Below the pieces are notes generated by a model. That model did not search any database and was not told the origin of the DNA. It worked only from the letters and a program-made list of their open reading frames with translations. The position numbers and the translations under genes were made by a program. DNA of 64,000 bases from Kineococcus sp. NBC_00420. GTDB lineage: Bacteria; Actinomycetota; Actinomycetes; Actinomycetales; Kineococcaceae. The stretch covers positions 3,038,001-3,102,000 of the forward strand of contig NZ_CP107930.1 of the NCBI RefSeq assembly GCF_036021035.1, in the 5' to 3' direction. Positions 1 through 9,147 of the stretch are shown here, in pieces. Numbering within the stretch: position 1 is the first letter of the stretch; each line of letters starts with the position of its first letter.

Positions 1-410
1 TGGCGCTGCCCGTGCTGGCCGGGGCCGCGGACATGACGATCGCGGTGCTGCCCCGCCAGTCCACCGCCGGGGGCGGGCACGGGTTCGTCGTCGGCCTGTC
101 CCGCAAGGGGACCGTGGCCGCCGCGGGCTGGTCGCCGGAGCAACCGCTGTCGGGGATGCGCTGCCTGACCCGGGCCGCGTTCGAGGCGGCGTTGCCGCTG
201 GCCCCGGGCTGGGGCGTCGAGACCGCGCTGACGATCGACCTGCTGCGCGCGGGGTTCCGGGTGCGCGAGGTGCCCTGCGACCTGCACCACCGGGTCACCG
301 GCTCCGACTGGCGCTCGCAGCTGCACCGCGCGGCGCAGTACCGCGACGTCGCCCGCGCCCTCGGACGGCGCCGCCTCGCCGACGTGCTCCGTCGCGTCAC
401 TGGTGTCTGA
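1..410 (+). CDS. Family 2 glycosyltransferase, C-terminal part (5' end outside window)
   Basis: The reading frame is open from base 3 and its start lies before the window. The visible 135 residues carry the end of a GT-A nucleotide-sugar transferase of the polyprenyl-phosphate glycosyltransferase type. The diagnostic stretch is PLSGMRC, then a run ending APGWGVETALTIDLL, then the REVPCDLHHR motif, as in dolichol-phosphate-glucose synthase-like proteins. The expected role is moving a sugar from a nucleotide donor to a polyprenyl phosphate on the inner membrane face. The stop overlaps the start of the next gene by 8 bases, so the two are probably translated together and act in one cell-envelope glycan pathway. 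Confidence 0.7.
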   Translation, partial: ALPVLAGAADMTIAVLPRQSTAGGGHGFVVGLSRKGTVAAAGWSPEQPLSGMRCLTRAAFEAALPLAPGWGVETALTIDLLRAGFRVREVPCDLHHRVTGSDWRSQLHRAAQYRDVARALGRRRLADVLRRVTGV

Positions 411-1842
411 GCGACCGCTGACCCCGGTGCGCCTCGCCGGCGGGTGTCTGGTCCTGTCCCTGCTCTGCTGGGCCGCCGTCGCGCTCGCCGGCCCCTCCGC
501 CGCCGTCCCCCCGCTCGGGAGCGGCGCCGGGTCCTTCGACCTGGGCCTGCGGCCGTCGTCGGGGCTGGTGACGGCGCTGCTGGCCGCGTCCGTGCTGTCC
601 GGGGGCGGTGCGCTGCTCGCCGGCTGGCGGGCCGTGGCCCGGGGGTGGCACCCGCGCCGGTTCGTGCTCGTCGCGCTGATCGGCGCGGTGCTGTTCACGC
701 TGCTGCCCCCCGTCGGTTCCGCCGACCACCTCAGCTACGCCGCCTACGGCCGGATCGCGGCGCTCGGCGGCGACCCCTACAGCCAGCCGCCGGACACCTT
801 CGCCGGCGGGCACGACCCGGTGACCTCCGCGGTGCGCGACCCGTGGCGCTCCACCACCTCCGTCTACGGCCCCGTCGGGGCGCTGCTCATGGCGCTGGCC
901 TCCCTCGGGGGCGGGGACTCCGTGCGCACGACGGTCTCGTGCTGGCAGGTCCTGCTGCTGCTCGCGTGGCTCGCGAGCGCCCTGGCGCTGCGGGTCGCGG
1001 TGCGCGACCCGCAGCGGCGGGCCCGGGCCCAGCTGCTGTGGACCGCGAACCCGCTGCTGCTGACCGTCGGGCTCAGCGGCGCCCACGCCGACGTGCTCGC
1101 CGGGACCGCGGCGCTCGCGACCCTGCTCGCGGCGCGTCGCCACCCGTTCTGGGCGGGGGTGGCGCTCGCTGTCGCCGTCGGGACGAAGCTGCCCTACGGC
1201 GCGGTGGCCCTCGGGGTGCTGCTCGCCGCGCGGGCGGGCGGGTACCTGACCCGCGGGTGGCTGCTGCGGGGTGCGGCGGGGGCGTTGCTGCTGCTGGTCC
1301 CCGCGCACGTCTGGGCGGGCCCGCACGCCTACGACCAGACCCGCACCGCGAGCCGCTACGTCTCGCTGGCCACGGTCTGGCGCCCGCTGGTCGAGGCGGG
1401 GATGCCGCGCGGGTGGCTGCTGCCGGGGATGGTGCTGGTGATGGCGGCGGTGGCGTTCGCCTGGTGGCGCCTGCTGGTGCGCGGTGACGCCCTGACGCGG
1501 GCGGCGGGGGTGAGCACGGTCCTCGCCGCCGGGTACCTGCTGGGGACGGCCTACGAGCTGCCCTGGTACGACCTGCTGCTGTGGGGGCCGCTGGCCCTGG
1601 CCCTCGCGGCTCCGTCCTCGACGGGGGTGCTGACGGGGGTGCTGACGGGGAGGTTGACGCTGCTCGCGCTGGCCTACGTGCCGGGGCTGGTGGACGGGAT
1701 GAGCCCGTCCGTCGAGGCGCTCACCCTGGGCTACCGCAAGGAGGTGGGTCCGTGGGTCTCGTGGAGCGCGCTGGTCGTCGTCCTCGTCGTGGGACTCCTC
1801 CTGCGCCGGAGGGCCCCGCGAGGCGACTCTGTGGGACATTGA
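403..1842 (+). CDS. GT-C membrane glycosyltransferase, MptA/MptB-like
   Basis: A 479-residue, Leu/Ala-rich protein with about a dozen predicted membrane helices. After the first helices there is a loop with DHLSYAAYGRIAALGGDPY, the conserved acidic/aromatic loop of polyprenol-phosphomannose-dependent alpha-1,6-mannosyltransferases and the related DUF2029/GT87 group. The likely role is adding a sugar from a polyprenyl-phosphate donor to an envelope glycan on the outer face. The GTG start overlaps the upstream glycosyltransferase, whose product could be the donor lipid. The family call is firm; the exact sugar is not known. Confidence 0.7.
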   Translation: MSERPLTPVRLAGGCLVLSLLCWAAVALAGPSAAVPPLGSGAGSFDLGLRPSSGLVTALLAASVLSGGGALLAGWRAVARGWHPRRFVLVALIGAVLFTLLPPVGSADHLSYAAYGRIAALGGDPYSQPPDTFAGGHDPVTSAVRDPWRSTTSVYGPVGALLMALASLGGGDSVRTTVSCWQVLLLLAWLASALALRVAVRDPQRRARAQLLWTANPLLLTVGLSGAHADVLAGTAALATLLAARRHPFWAGVALAVAVGTKLPYGAVALGVLLAARAGGYLTRGWLLRGAAGALLLLVPAHVWAGPHAYDQTRTASRYVSLATVWRPLVEAGMPRGWLLPGMVLVMAAVAFAWWRLLVRGDALTRAAGVSTVLAAGYLLGTAYELPWYDLLLWGPLALALAAPSSTGVLTGVLTGRLTLLALAYVPGLVDGMSPSVEALTLGYRKEVGPWVSWSALVVVLVVGLLLRRRAPRGDSVGH

Positions 1843-1914
1843 GGGGAAGGCTCACCGTGCCTCCTCCGGGGTCCTCGACGGTTCATCCGGTCGGGTGGTG
1901 TTTTGACAGCGGGG

Positions 1915-1953
1915 TTCAGAACGGTCGGTCACACCCCGAACGTTTCAGAACGG
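1915..1953 (+). promoter_or_regulatory. Direct repeat TTCAGAACGG before the LuxR-type gene
   Basis: TTCAGAACGG occurs at 1915-1924 and again at 1944-1953, 29 bases apart. A TTGACA hexamer sits at 1903-1908, but no good -10 follows at 17-18 bases. The pair could be a regulator binding site for the downstream gene. This is inference from sequence only. Confidence 0.3.
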
Positions 1954-2034
1954 AGTGAGCCGCTCCCGTGCGACACCGGCACCACAGCGAGCCAGGACCA
2001 GTGGACCAGCGGCGTGAAGAGGTAGAACACCAGG

Positions 2035-2436
2035 ATGGAGCAGAACAACGTGGCGGTCGTCGACGGCAACCGGGTCCAGGTCCCCAACGACTGGTGGGGC
2101 GACGTCCTGCGGACGGTCGCGGACGGCGACCGCCGGATGATCGTCGAGGACGCGGCGGGCAACCGCTTCGTCGTCGTCTCCGAGGCCCGCTACCGCGCCC
2201 TCGAGGAGGCCGGGCGCGGAACCGCCCCCGCCCGCCCCGGGGTCAGCCTCACCGCCCGTGAGCAGGAGATCCTGCAGATGATCGCCGACGGGTGCCCCGG
2301 ATCCGTCGTGGCCGAGCGCCTCGGCCTCGCCCCCAACACCGTCGCCCAGCACCTCGCCTCGGTGCGTCGCAAGTACGGCGTGCGCTCCTCCGCCGCCGCC
2401 GCCGCGGTCGCCCGCCAGGACGGTCTCATCTCCTGA
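2035..2436 (+). CDS. LuxR-type helix-turn-helix protein
   Basis: A 133-residue protein. The C-terminal half (about 70-130) is a LuxR/GerE DNA-binding domain: LTAREQEILQMIADG, then the recognition-helix segment NTVAQHLASVRRKYGV. The N-terminal half has no receiver phospho-acceptor or autoinducer-binding signature and is a small, probably beta-rich domain. It is a stand-alone transcription factor with an unknown signal. It converges with the PAS gene, leaving only nine bases between the stops. Confidence 0.7.
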   Translation: MEQNNVAVVDGNRVQVPNDWWGDVLRTVADGDRRMIVEDAAGNRFVVVSEARYRALEEAGRGTAPARPGVSLTAREQEILQMIADGCPGSVVAERLGLAPNTVAQHLASVRRKYGVRSSAAAAAVARQDGLIS

Positions 2437-2445
2437 CGCCCCGGG

Positions 2446-3126
2446 TCAGGGGCTGGGCATCGTGAAGCCCACGACCTGCTCGGTCCCCCCGTCCTCCCCG
2501 GCCAGGGCGTGGCCCACGGTCGAGACCCACAGGACGCTGCCGTCCTCGTGCAGGACCCGGAACCGCATGCTCAACGACGCCTGCTTCTCGAACGCGTGAC
2601 GCGTCGCGTCGGCCACCAGCCCCACGTCCGCGGGGTGCACGTTGCGCATCGACTCCGCCCACGGCAACCGGTGCTGCCGCGCGGGGAACCCCAGCAGTCC
2701 GCTCACCCGCTCGTCGAGGTCGATGACCGGGGGGTCGACGTGCATCGCGAACGCCCCGGACGGGGTCTGCGGCAGTCCCCGCGTCGCCGCCCACGCCGCC
2801 ATCGCCAGCGGGTCCACCGTCGCCACCGCCAGGTCGACCCGGGCCCGCAGCTCGGGGGGGAGCTCCGTCAGGACCGCCTCGCCCACGCTGCTCGTCGCGA
2901 GCAGGCGGACGAGCAGGTGGAAGGGGATGGCGTCCCCCTGCACCAGCAGGCCGGCGGTCCGGCCGTGGTCGTCGTCGAGGGCCAGGGCGTCCACCAGCTC
3001 GGTGGTGCGCGGGTCGGGGCCCGGGGGGAGGTCGTCACCCCAGAGCGCCTCCAGGTCCGCGCGCACCTGCTCCGCGCGTCGCCGGACGTGGTGCTCCCGG
3101 GACAGGCTCTCGTCGATCGTGCTCAC
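2446..3126 (-). CDS. PAS-domain protein
   Basis: A 226-residue protein. Residues about 125-222 look like a PAS_3 fold: HVDPPVIDLDERVSGLLG, a central SMRNVHPADVGLVAD, and the PAC-like end FRVLHEDGSVLWVSTVGHAL. The N-terminal ~120 residues are helical and unassigned. There is no kinase, GGDEF or HTH output domain, so it probably senses or docks to a partner. A GTG at 3126 starts the frame after AGGG. Function is inferred only from the domain. Confidence 0.6.
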   Translation of the reverse strand: MSTIDESLSREHHVRRRAEQVRADLEALWGDDLPPGPDPRTTELVDALALDDDHGRTAGLLVQGDAIPFHLLVRLLATSSVGEAVLTELPPELRARVDLAVATVDPLAMAAWAATRGLPQTPSGAFAMHVDPPVIDLDERVSGLLGFPARQHRLPWAESMRNVHPADVGLVADATRHAFEKQASLSMRFRVLHEDGSVLWVSTVGHALAGEDGGTEQVVGFTMPSP

Positions 3127-3264
3127 CCCTGTCGTCGTGGTGCGTCAGGTCAGGATGCTGCACGAACCCTGTGAGCACCAGGAGCGATCACCAGCGCGTC
3201 GTCGCGGCGCCCGCGGGCACTCGTCCAGCGGAGCGGGGTCCCGCGGTGCGACGATGGGCGCGCC

Positions 3265-5838
3265 ATGACTGCGACCACAGACACCCCCCAGCTCACCGAC
3301 CTGCTGCCGGCCCCGGGCGACGACGACCCCGACCTCGTCTACGAGGCGTTCTCGACGTGGGTGACCTCACGCGGCATCGAGCTGTACGCCGCGCAGCAGG
3401 AGGCGCTCATCGAGGTGGTCGCCGGCTCCAACGTCGTGCTCGCCACCCCGACCGGTTCCGGCAAGTCCCTCGTCGCCGCCGGGGCCCACGCCGCCGCGCT
3501 GAGCGCCGGGATCCGGTCCTTCTACACCGCGCCGCTCAAGGCCCTCGTGAGCGAGAAGTTCTTCTCCCTCGTCGAGGTCTTCGGCGCCGAACGCGTCGGG
3601 ATGATGACGGGCGACGCCTCGGTGAACCCCGGCGCACCGATCATCTGCTGCACCGCCGAGATCCTCGCCAACGTCGCGCTGCGCTCCGGAGCTTTCGCCG
3701 ACGTCGGCCAGGTCGTCATGGACGAGTTCCACTTCTACGCCGACCCGGACCGCGGCTGGGCCTGGCAGGTCCCGATCGTCGAGCTCCCGCAGGTGCAGTT
3801 CCTGCTCATGTCGGCGACGCTGGGCGACACCACGGCCCTGCGCGAGGACCTGACCCGGCGGACCGGGCGGCCCACCGCCAGCGTCACCTCGGTGGAACGG
3901 CCCGTCCCGCTGCACTACTCCTACGCGACGACCCCGCTGCAGGAGACCGTCGAGGAACTCCTGCACACCGACCGGGCCCCCGTCTACGTCGTGCACTCCA
4001 CCCAGGCCGCCGCCGTGGAGCAGGCGCAGTCGCTGACCAGCGCGAAGATCGCCACCCGCGAGCAGCGCGACGCCATCGCCGACGCCATCGGCGGGTTCCG
4101 CTTCGCCGCCGGCTTCGGCAAGGTCCTCAACCGGCTGCTGCGGATGGGCGTCGGCGTCCACCACGCCGGGATGCTGCCGAAGTACCGGCGCCTCGTCGAG
4201 ACCCTCGCCCAGGCCGGGCTCCTCAAGGTCATCTGCGGCACCGACACCCTCGGCGTCGGCATCAACGTCCCCATCCGCACCGTCCTCTTCGGGGGGCTGA
4301 CCAAGTTCGACGGCCGCCGCAACCGCCACTACCGCGTCCGGGAGTTCCACCAGATCGCCGGCCGGGCCGGGCGGGCCGGGTTCGACACCGCGGGCACCGT
4401 CGTCGTCCAGGCTCCCGAGCACGAGGTCGAGAACGCCCGTCGCGTCGCCCGCGCCGGTGACGACCCCAAGAAGCTCAAGCGCGTCCAGCGGGTCAAGGCG
4501 CCCGAGGGGTTCATCTCCTGGTCGCAGGCGACCATGGACAAGCTCGTCGCCGGTGAACCCGAACAGCTGACGTCGCACTTCCGGGTCACCACGTCGATGC
4601 TGCTGAACGTCCTGCAGCGCCCGGGGAACCCCGTCGAGGCCATGCGGCACCTGCTGCTGGACAACCACGAACCCCGCAAGAACCAGATCAAGCACGTCCG
4701 GCGCGCCGTCGAACTCGCCCGCGCCCTGCTCGACGCCGGGATCATCGAGACGCTGCCCGAACCCCTCGCCGACGGACGTCAGGTCCGCCTCGTGGGCGAC
4801 CTGCAGCTCGACTTCGCGCTCAACCAGCCGCTGTCGCCGTACGCGCTGGCCGTCATCGACGAACTCCTCGACCCCGAGTCCCTCACCTACGCCCTCGACG
4901 TCGTCTCCGTCATCGAGGCGACCCTCGACGAACCCATGAAGATCCTGCTCGCCCAGCGCTCCAAGGCCAAGGGGGAGGCGGTGCAACGGATGAAGGCCGA
5001 CGGCATCGAGTACGAGGAACGCATGGAACTCCTCGAGGACGTCGAGTGGCCGCAGCCGCTGGCCGAGGAACTGCGCGGCGCCTACGAGACCTACCGCACC
5101 GGGAACCCCTGGGTCGGCGACTACGAGGTGAAACCCAAGTCCGTCGTCCGCGACATGTACGAACGCGCGATGACCTTCGGGGACTACGTCCAGTACTACC
5201 AGCTGGCCCGCTCCGAGGGTCTCGTCCTGCGCTACCTCTCCGACGCCTACAAGGCCCTCAAGCAGACCGTCCCCGACGACGCCCGCACCGAGGAACTCAT
5301 CGACCTCGTCGAGTGGCTCGGGGAGGTCGTGCGCCAGACCGACTCCTCGTTGCTGGCGGAGTGGGAGGCGCTGCGCGACGGCGTCGACCCGGCCGACGTC
5401 GAGAACGTCCCCCACAACGGCGCGGCACCGCAGGAGGAGGAGACCCCGCCCGTCACCGCGAACTCCCGCGCCTTCCGCGTCCTGGTGCGCAACGCGATGT
5501 TCCGGTTCGTCGAACTCTGCGCCCTCGACCGGCCCGCCGCGCTCGCGGAACTCGAGGGGTCCCCCGACGAGGGCACCTGGGGCGACCAGCTCGACGCGTA
5601 CTACGACGACCACGACACCATCGGCACCGGCCCCGACGCCCGCGGTCCGCACCTGCTGCAGGTCGACGACGGTTCCGGGCCGGACGCGAAGGGCTCGAAG
5701 CGGAACTGGTACGTGCGTCAGGTCCTCGAGGACCCGGCGGGTGACCGGGACTGGGGGATCGTCGCCGAGGTCGACCTCGACGCCTCCGACGAGGCCGGGG
5801 CCGCCGTGCTGAAGGTCGCGGGTCTCCTGCGACTCTGA
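3265..5838 (+). CDS. DEAD/DEAH-box helicase with C-terminal DUF3516
   Basis: An 857-residue SF2 helicase. Walker A is ATPTGSGKS near residue 60, motif II is DEFH near 153, motif III is SATLG, and motif VI is QIAGRAGRAGF near 370. The remaining ~450 residues match the DUF3516 extension found in actinobacterial Ski2/Mtr4-like helicases. An ATP-driven RNA or DNA unwinding role is expected. The ATG follows a weak GACGAT box by nine bases, with no strong ribosome site. The GH114 gene starts ten bases after its stop. A long antisense frame across this gene (3367-5907) is a codon-bias shadow. Confidence 0.85.
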   Translation: MTATTDTPQLTDLLPAPGDDDPDLVYEAFSTWVTSRGIELYAAQQEALIEVVAGSNVVLATPTGSGKSLVAAGAHAAALSAGIRSFYTAPLKALVSEKFFSLVEVFGAERVGMMTGDASVNPGAPIICCTAEILANVALRSGAFADVGQVVMDEFHFYADPDRGWAWQVPIVELPQVQFLLMSATLGDTTALREDLTRRTGRPTASVTSVERPVPLHYSYATTPLQETVEELLHTDRAPVYVVHSTQAAAVEQAQSLTSAKIATREQRDAIADAIGGFRFAAGFGKVLNRLLRMGVGVHHAGMLPKYRRLVETLAQAGLLKVICGTDTLGVGINVPIRTVLFGGLTKFDGRRNRHYRVREFHQIAGRAGRAGFDTAGTVVVQAPEHEVENARRVARAGDDPKKLKRVQRVKAPEGFISWSQATMDKLVAGEPEQLTSHFRVTTSMLLNVLQRPGNPVEAMRHLLLDNHEPRKNQIKHVRRAVELARALLDAGIIETLPEPLADGRQVRLVGDLQLDFALNQPLSPYALAVIDELLDPESLTYALDVVSVIEATLDEPMKILLAQRSKAKGEAVQRMKADGIEYEERMELLEDVEWPQPLAEELRGAYETYRTGNPWVGDYEVKPKSVVRDMYERAMTFGDYVQYYQLARSEGLVLRYLSDAYKALKQTVPDDARTEELIDLVEWLGEVVRQTDSSLLAEWEALRDGVDPADVENVPHNGAAPQEEETPPVTANSRAFRVLVRNAMFRFVELCALDRPAALAELEGSPDEGTWGDQLDAYYDDHDTIGTGPDARGPHLLQVDDGSGPDAKGSKRNWYVRQVLEDPAGDRDWGIVAEVDLDASDEAGAAVLKVAGLLRL

Positions 5839-5848
5839 CGCGACCCCC

Positions 5849-6679
5849 GTGCGACGTCTCACCACACCCCTCGCGACGCTCGGGCTGTGCGCGGCCCTGC
5901 TCGTCACCGGTGGGTCCGGGACGTCCGGTACATCCGGTACCGCTGCCCCGCAACGGCTCCCGGCGAACGGACGCTTCGACTACCAGATCGGCGGTGCCTA
6001 CACCCCCGACGCCTCCGTGGCGATCGTCGACCGCGACCGGTCCGCGGGGCCCGCCGGGGGGACGTACGACATCTGCTACGTCAACGCGTTCCAGACCCAA
6101 CCCGCGGAGGATGCGTTCTGGACGGGGTCGCACCCGGACCTGCTGCTGCGCGACGAGGACGGCGGCCTCGTGGAGGACCCGGACTGGCCAGGCGAGTTCT
6201 TCCTGGACGTCTCCACCGCCGGGAAGCGGGCCGACGTCGCGGAGATCGTCGGCGGCTGGATCGACGGTTGCCGCGACGACGGTTTCGAGGCCGTCGAACC
6301 CGACAACCTCGACACGTGGACGCGGTCGGGCGGCAGGCTGACCGAGGCGGACGCCGTCGCGTACGCGACCCTGCTGGCGGACCGTGCCCACGCCGACGGT
6401 CTCGCGATCGCGCAGAAGAACGCGGGGAGCCTCGGATCGACCGGCCGGGATTCGGTGGGGTTCGACTTCGCGATCGCCGAGGAGTGCCAGAACTACTCCG
6501 AGTGCGACGACTACACCGACGTCTACGGGGACGACGTCCTCGAGGTCGAGTACACGGACAACCCCCGTACCGCGTACACGACGGCCTGCGCGGTGCAGGG
6601 CAGGAGGATCTCGGTCCTCCTGCGCGACCGCGACGTCGTGCCGCGCGGCGACGAGGCGTACCACGACGAGACCTGCTAG
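5849..6679 (+). CDS. Secreted GH114 endo-alpha-1,4-polygalactosaminidase-like enzyme
   Basis: A 276-residue secreted protein. A basic start (MRRLTTP) and a hydrophobic stretch form a signal peptide, followed by a short GTSGTSGT linker. The mature part shows the GH114 (TIM-barrel) pattern: the Gln/Asp-rich strand FDYQIGGAY, ICYVNAF, then the acidic EAVEPDNLDTW and the later FAIAEECQNYSECDDY with acid and Cys residues. GH114 enzymes cut alpha-1,4-linked galactosamine polymers such as fungal galactosaminogalactan. It lies 4 kb from an AgaS-type galactosamine operon, which supports that substrate. Family call good, substrate inferred. Confidence 0.7.
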   Translation: MRRLTTPLATLGLCAALLVTGGSGTSGTSGTAAPQRLPANGRFDYQIGGAYTPDASVAIVDRDRSAGPAGGTYDICYVNAFQTQPAEDAFWTGSHPDLLLRDEDGGLVEDPDWPGEFFLDVSTAGKRADVAEIVGGWIDGCRDDGFEAVEPDNLDTWTRSGGRLTEADAVAYATLLADRAHADGLAIAQKNAGSLGSTGRDSVGFDFAIAEECQNYSECDDYTDVYGDDVLEVEYTDNPRTAYTTACAVQGRRISVLLRDRDVVPRGDEAYHDETC

Positions 6680-6868
6680 GCGGGTCTCGCGGATCGTGAG
6701 TTCGGCTCGGGGGACCAGGATCCCGTGTGAACCCCGCATCCCGCCCGGCTGTCCGGAGCGGAGCCGAGGGGATCGGATCTCCCTCCGCGACAGATTCCCG
6801 TCGGAGGCCGGCGGACCTCGACCCCGATGCCCGCCGGCCCAGTACCCACCGTGTCGGTGCGCGCTCGT

Positions 6869-8002
6869 TCAGCGTCCGGGGTGCAGCCCCAGCACACCGG
6901 GGCTGGGTGCACCCTGGACCTCACCGAAGTACAACGAGAACGTCTGACGCCAGCGCTCCACCTCGGCCCGGTCGGCCATGAAACGGGGGAACCCGTCCAG
7001 GTGGGCGTCACGGTTCTGCCAGATCGGGGCGAGGTCTCCCGCGGGTTTCACGTCGGTTCGTACCGACCAGCCGTTGAAGGAGTTCTGCTGCACCGGGACC
7101 GAGAGCTGCCAGTTCAGGTACAGCTTCGCGGCAGCGGGGTGTGCCGCGCGCTTCAGCAGGGCGGCGCGCTGCCCCCAGGCCATGAAGGGGTGGCCGGCCG
7201 GGGTGACCCACCGGACGCCCGGGGCCAGCGGACCGGTGAGGGAACCGGCACCGGCGATGCCGATCGTCTTCCTGCCCGAGGCCACGGCCTCGACGGGGGT
7301 GTTCGTTCCGCGGGCGAACTGCGGGTTCTGCGCGGCGAGCCGGCCCACCCAGTCCCAGCCGTAGGTCTCGGCGTAGAGCTTGTAGAGGTACAGCGCGGCG
7401 TCGTCGTCGTTGGGGTAGGAGGACGCGATCGCGCCGCGCCAGCGCGGGTCGACCAGGTCGCGTGGGGTGGCGGGCGCGGTCGCACCCAGGGAGACCTGGT
7501 GCATGTAGCTGAAGGCGTAGACCGCGACGGCGATCCACGCACCGTCCTCATCGCGGAACGCGGGGTGCAGGGCGCCGAAACCCGCGGGCTTGTACGGCTG
7601 CAGGACGCCCTGCTGCTTCCAGCGGGTGAAGTCCTGCAACGTCTGGAGCTGGACGACGTCGGCGACCAGGGAGCGGGTGGCCAGCTGGTTGTCGACCCGG
7701 ACGTCGTGGTACTTGCTGTAGTCCACGATCATCTTCAGGTCGATGGCCGGGAACTGCGCCGTGAAGGCGGTCTTGGCGGCGTCCTGCTGGTCGGGGGTGT
7801 CACCGCCGGCGTAGACGACGAGTTCACCGCCCTCGCTGCGGGCCGCCGCGTACAACGCGTCCAGCGATCTGCTCTCCTCCCTGACCCGCCGCGAACCGGT
7901 GGTGCTCGCGGACGCGGTGGGCGCGGTCATCGCGCCCAGTGCGGAGGCACCGAGAACAGCGCCGCCGGCCTTGAGGAGTCCGCGTCGATCGATCTGGCTC
8001 AT
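6869..8002 (-). CDS. Tat-exported ABC substrate-binding protein, iron/Fe3+-type fold (orphan)
   Basis: A 377-residue type-II periplasmic binding protein. The start at 8002 gives a twin-arginine signal (DRRGLLKAGGAVLG) and an AXA-like cleavage site; a longer open frame reaches 8407 but has no signal logic. Features such as LVVYAGGDTPDQQ, LVDPRWRGAIASSYPN and a C-terminal Trp/Tyr-rich part fit the Fe3+/thiamine/spermidine-like group. No permease or ATPase lies next to it, so it either serves a distant transporter or acts as a receptor. Its ligand cannot be read from sequence. A promoter with an overlapping palindrome lies at 8217-8247. Confidence 0.7.
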   Translation of the reverse strand: MSQIDRRGLLKAGGAVLGASALGAMTAPTASASTTGSRRVREESRSLDALYAAARSEGGELVVYAGGDTPDQQDAAKTAFTAQFPAIDLKMIVDYSKYHDVRVDNQLATRSLVADVVQLQTLQDFTRWKQQGVLQPYKPAGFGALHPAFRDEDGAWIAVAVYAFSYMHQVSLGATAPATPRDLVDPRWRGAIASSYPNDDDAALYLYKLYAETYGWDWVGRLAAQNPQFARGTNTPVEAVASGRKTIGIAGAGSLTGPLAPGVRWVTPAGHPFMAWGQRAALLKRAAHPAAAKLYLNWQLSVPVQQNSFNGWSVRTDVKPAGDLAPIWQNRDAHLDGFPRFMADRAEVERWRQTFSLYFGEVQGAPSPGVLGLHPGR

Positions 8003-8216
8003 GGAGAACCCCTGTGGGTGAGTGGGACGTGGCGGACCGGGCAGGTCCGACCGGGTTCCCGGCCGGGGACGGAAGAAGAGTGCCGGGCCGGGGCGGTGCT
8101 GATCGAGTGGTGCGGATCGAGTGGTGTCGGTGTCGCGCCGAACCCCGTCCTCGATCGTCGCGGGGTGGTGTGGGAAGGCGTGAATCCGCCTCCCCGGATG
8201 GTGCAGCGACAAGTTC
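8003..8216 (-). other. Long 5' leader of the orphan binding-protein gene
   Basis: About 210 bases lie between the likely promoter and the start codon. They hold a two-unit tandem repeat (GATCGAGTGGTG at 8101-8112 and 8115-8126) and some GC-rich hairpin potential. I find no TPP, cobalamin, or other riboswitch core. Confidence 0.4.
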
Positions 8217-8247
8217 AGCGTAGGCATCTTTACTTTAAGCGTCAAGT
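8217..8247 (-). promoter_or_regulatory. Promoter of the orphan binding-protein gene with overlapping palindrome
   Basis: Read on the minus strand, TTGACG (8240-8245) is followed after 17 bases by TACGCT (8217-8222), a good housekeeping-sigma promoter. The -35 box lies inside ACTTTAAGCGTCAAGT (8232-8247), with ACTT/AAGT ends and partial inner symmetry. This resembles a MarR operator, and a MarR gene lies next door at 8494-9015. Regulation is inferred. The AT-rich patch stands out from the GC-rich surroundings. Confidence 0.55.
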
Positions 8248-8493
8248 CATTCGTGCCGGGGATCCGCTGTCTCGACGGGGTAGGGACCACCACGTGGTTT
8301 CGGGACGACGACCGCGAATCCCGCGATCGGGCAACGGGATCCGGTCCCGGAAACGGTCGTCCCGGATCGCGCGGGCGCTCCGTCGGCAAGGGGTCGGACG
8401 GTTTCACCCGACGACCCGACCGCGACGCCTCGGGCGGGTTCGGACCCGGTCGCGCGGATCACGCCGCGTTCGAGGAACTGCTGACGGTGGCGG
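8248..8493. other. Gene-free stretch, nothing recognised
   Basis: GC-rich sequence between the binding-protein promoter and the MarR stop codon. Open frames here lack coding logic or are antisense extensions. No clear terminator or RNA was seen. Confidence 0.4.
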
Positions 8494-9015
8494 TCAGGCT
8501 CCGTCGGGGCGGTTCGCGCGCGACGCGGACCCGAAGGCCTCCGCGGGCAGCTCGACTCCCAGACCGCTCTCGATGCGGACACAGGCGTCCTTGAGGTATC
8601 GGGCCTGGGTCTTCGTCAACCGGTCGAAGACGGCCTGGCGCACGGTCGCGACGTGCCCGGGGGCCGAGACCACCACCTTCTCCCACCCCTGCTCGCTCAA
8701 GGTGGCCAGGGTGGTCCTCCCGTCCGCGGGGTCGGGACGCCTGCTGACGTACCCCTGGCGTTGCAGACGGGAGACCACGTGGGACAACCGTGAGAGCGAG
8801 CCGTTGGACAACGCCGCGAGTTCGCTCATGCGCCGGGTCCGGTCGGGAGACTCCGAGAGCACGGCCATGACGAAGTACTCGAAGTGGCTGAGCCCGGCAT
8901 CACGCTGCAGCTGCGCATCCAGGGCGTTGGGCAGGGCGGTGAGCAGTACCGTCAGGGCCAGCCACACCTGACGCTCCTGCTCGTCGAGCCAGCGCGTCTC
9001 CTCAGCGTCGCCCAC
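8494..9015 (-). CDS. MarR-family transcriptional regulator
   Basis: A 173-residue winged-helix protein. The core runs from HFEYFVMAVLSESPDR through LAALSNGSLSRLSHVVSRL (recognition helix) to the wing RRPDPADGRTTLATLSEQG, the MarR DPxDxR signature. MarR proteins bind palindromes as dimers and release on binding small phenolic or similar ligands. The GTG start at 9015 lies exactly six bases after TAAGCT (9022-9027 on the minus strand), so the mRNA is probably leaderless. Its likely target is the palindrome at 8232-8247. Confidence 0.85.
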   Translation of the reverse strand: MGDAEETRWLDEQERQVWLALTVLLTALPNALDAQLQRDAGLSHFEYFVMAVLSESPDRTRRMSELAALSNGSLSRLSHVVSRLQRQGYVSRRPDPADGRTTLATLSEQGWEKVVVSAPGHVATVRQAVFDRLTKTQARYLKDACVRIESGLGVELPAEAFGSASRANRPDGA

Positions 9016-9147
9016 GTCCTCAGCTTACGTGCACGCGAACCGGGGGTGTGGCCGACAACACGCGATGGGTGAGCTGCTGCTGCGGAGCGGGACCCGGCGG
9101 ATGCGCCGACGTCCCGTGGGCCGGCGGCGGACCGATGGTCCAGGACG

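Noticed and set aside
3367-5907. A long minus-strand open frame of 846 codons opposite the helicase
   Set aside because: Its Val/Gly/Asp-rich translation is the usual codon-bias shadow of a high-GC gene; the plus-strand protein has all helicase motifs.
8003-8210. A riboswitch in the 210-base leader of the binding-protein gene
   Set aside because: No conserved core of TPP, cobalamin, SAM or other common classes is visible.
8003-8407. N-terminal extension of the orphan binding protein
   Set aside because: It lacks coding sense, runs over the promoter, and would bury the Tat signal that starts at 8002.
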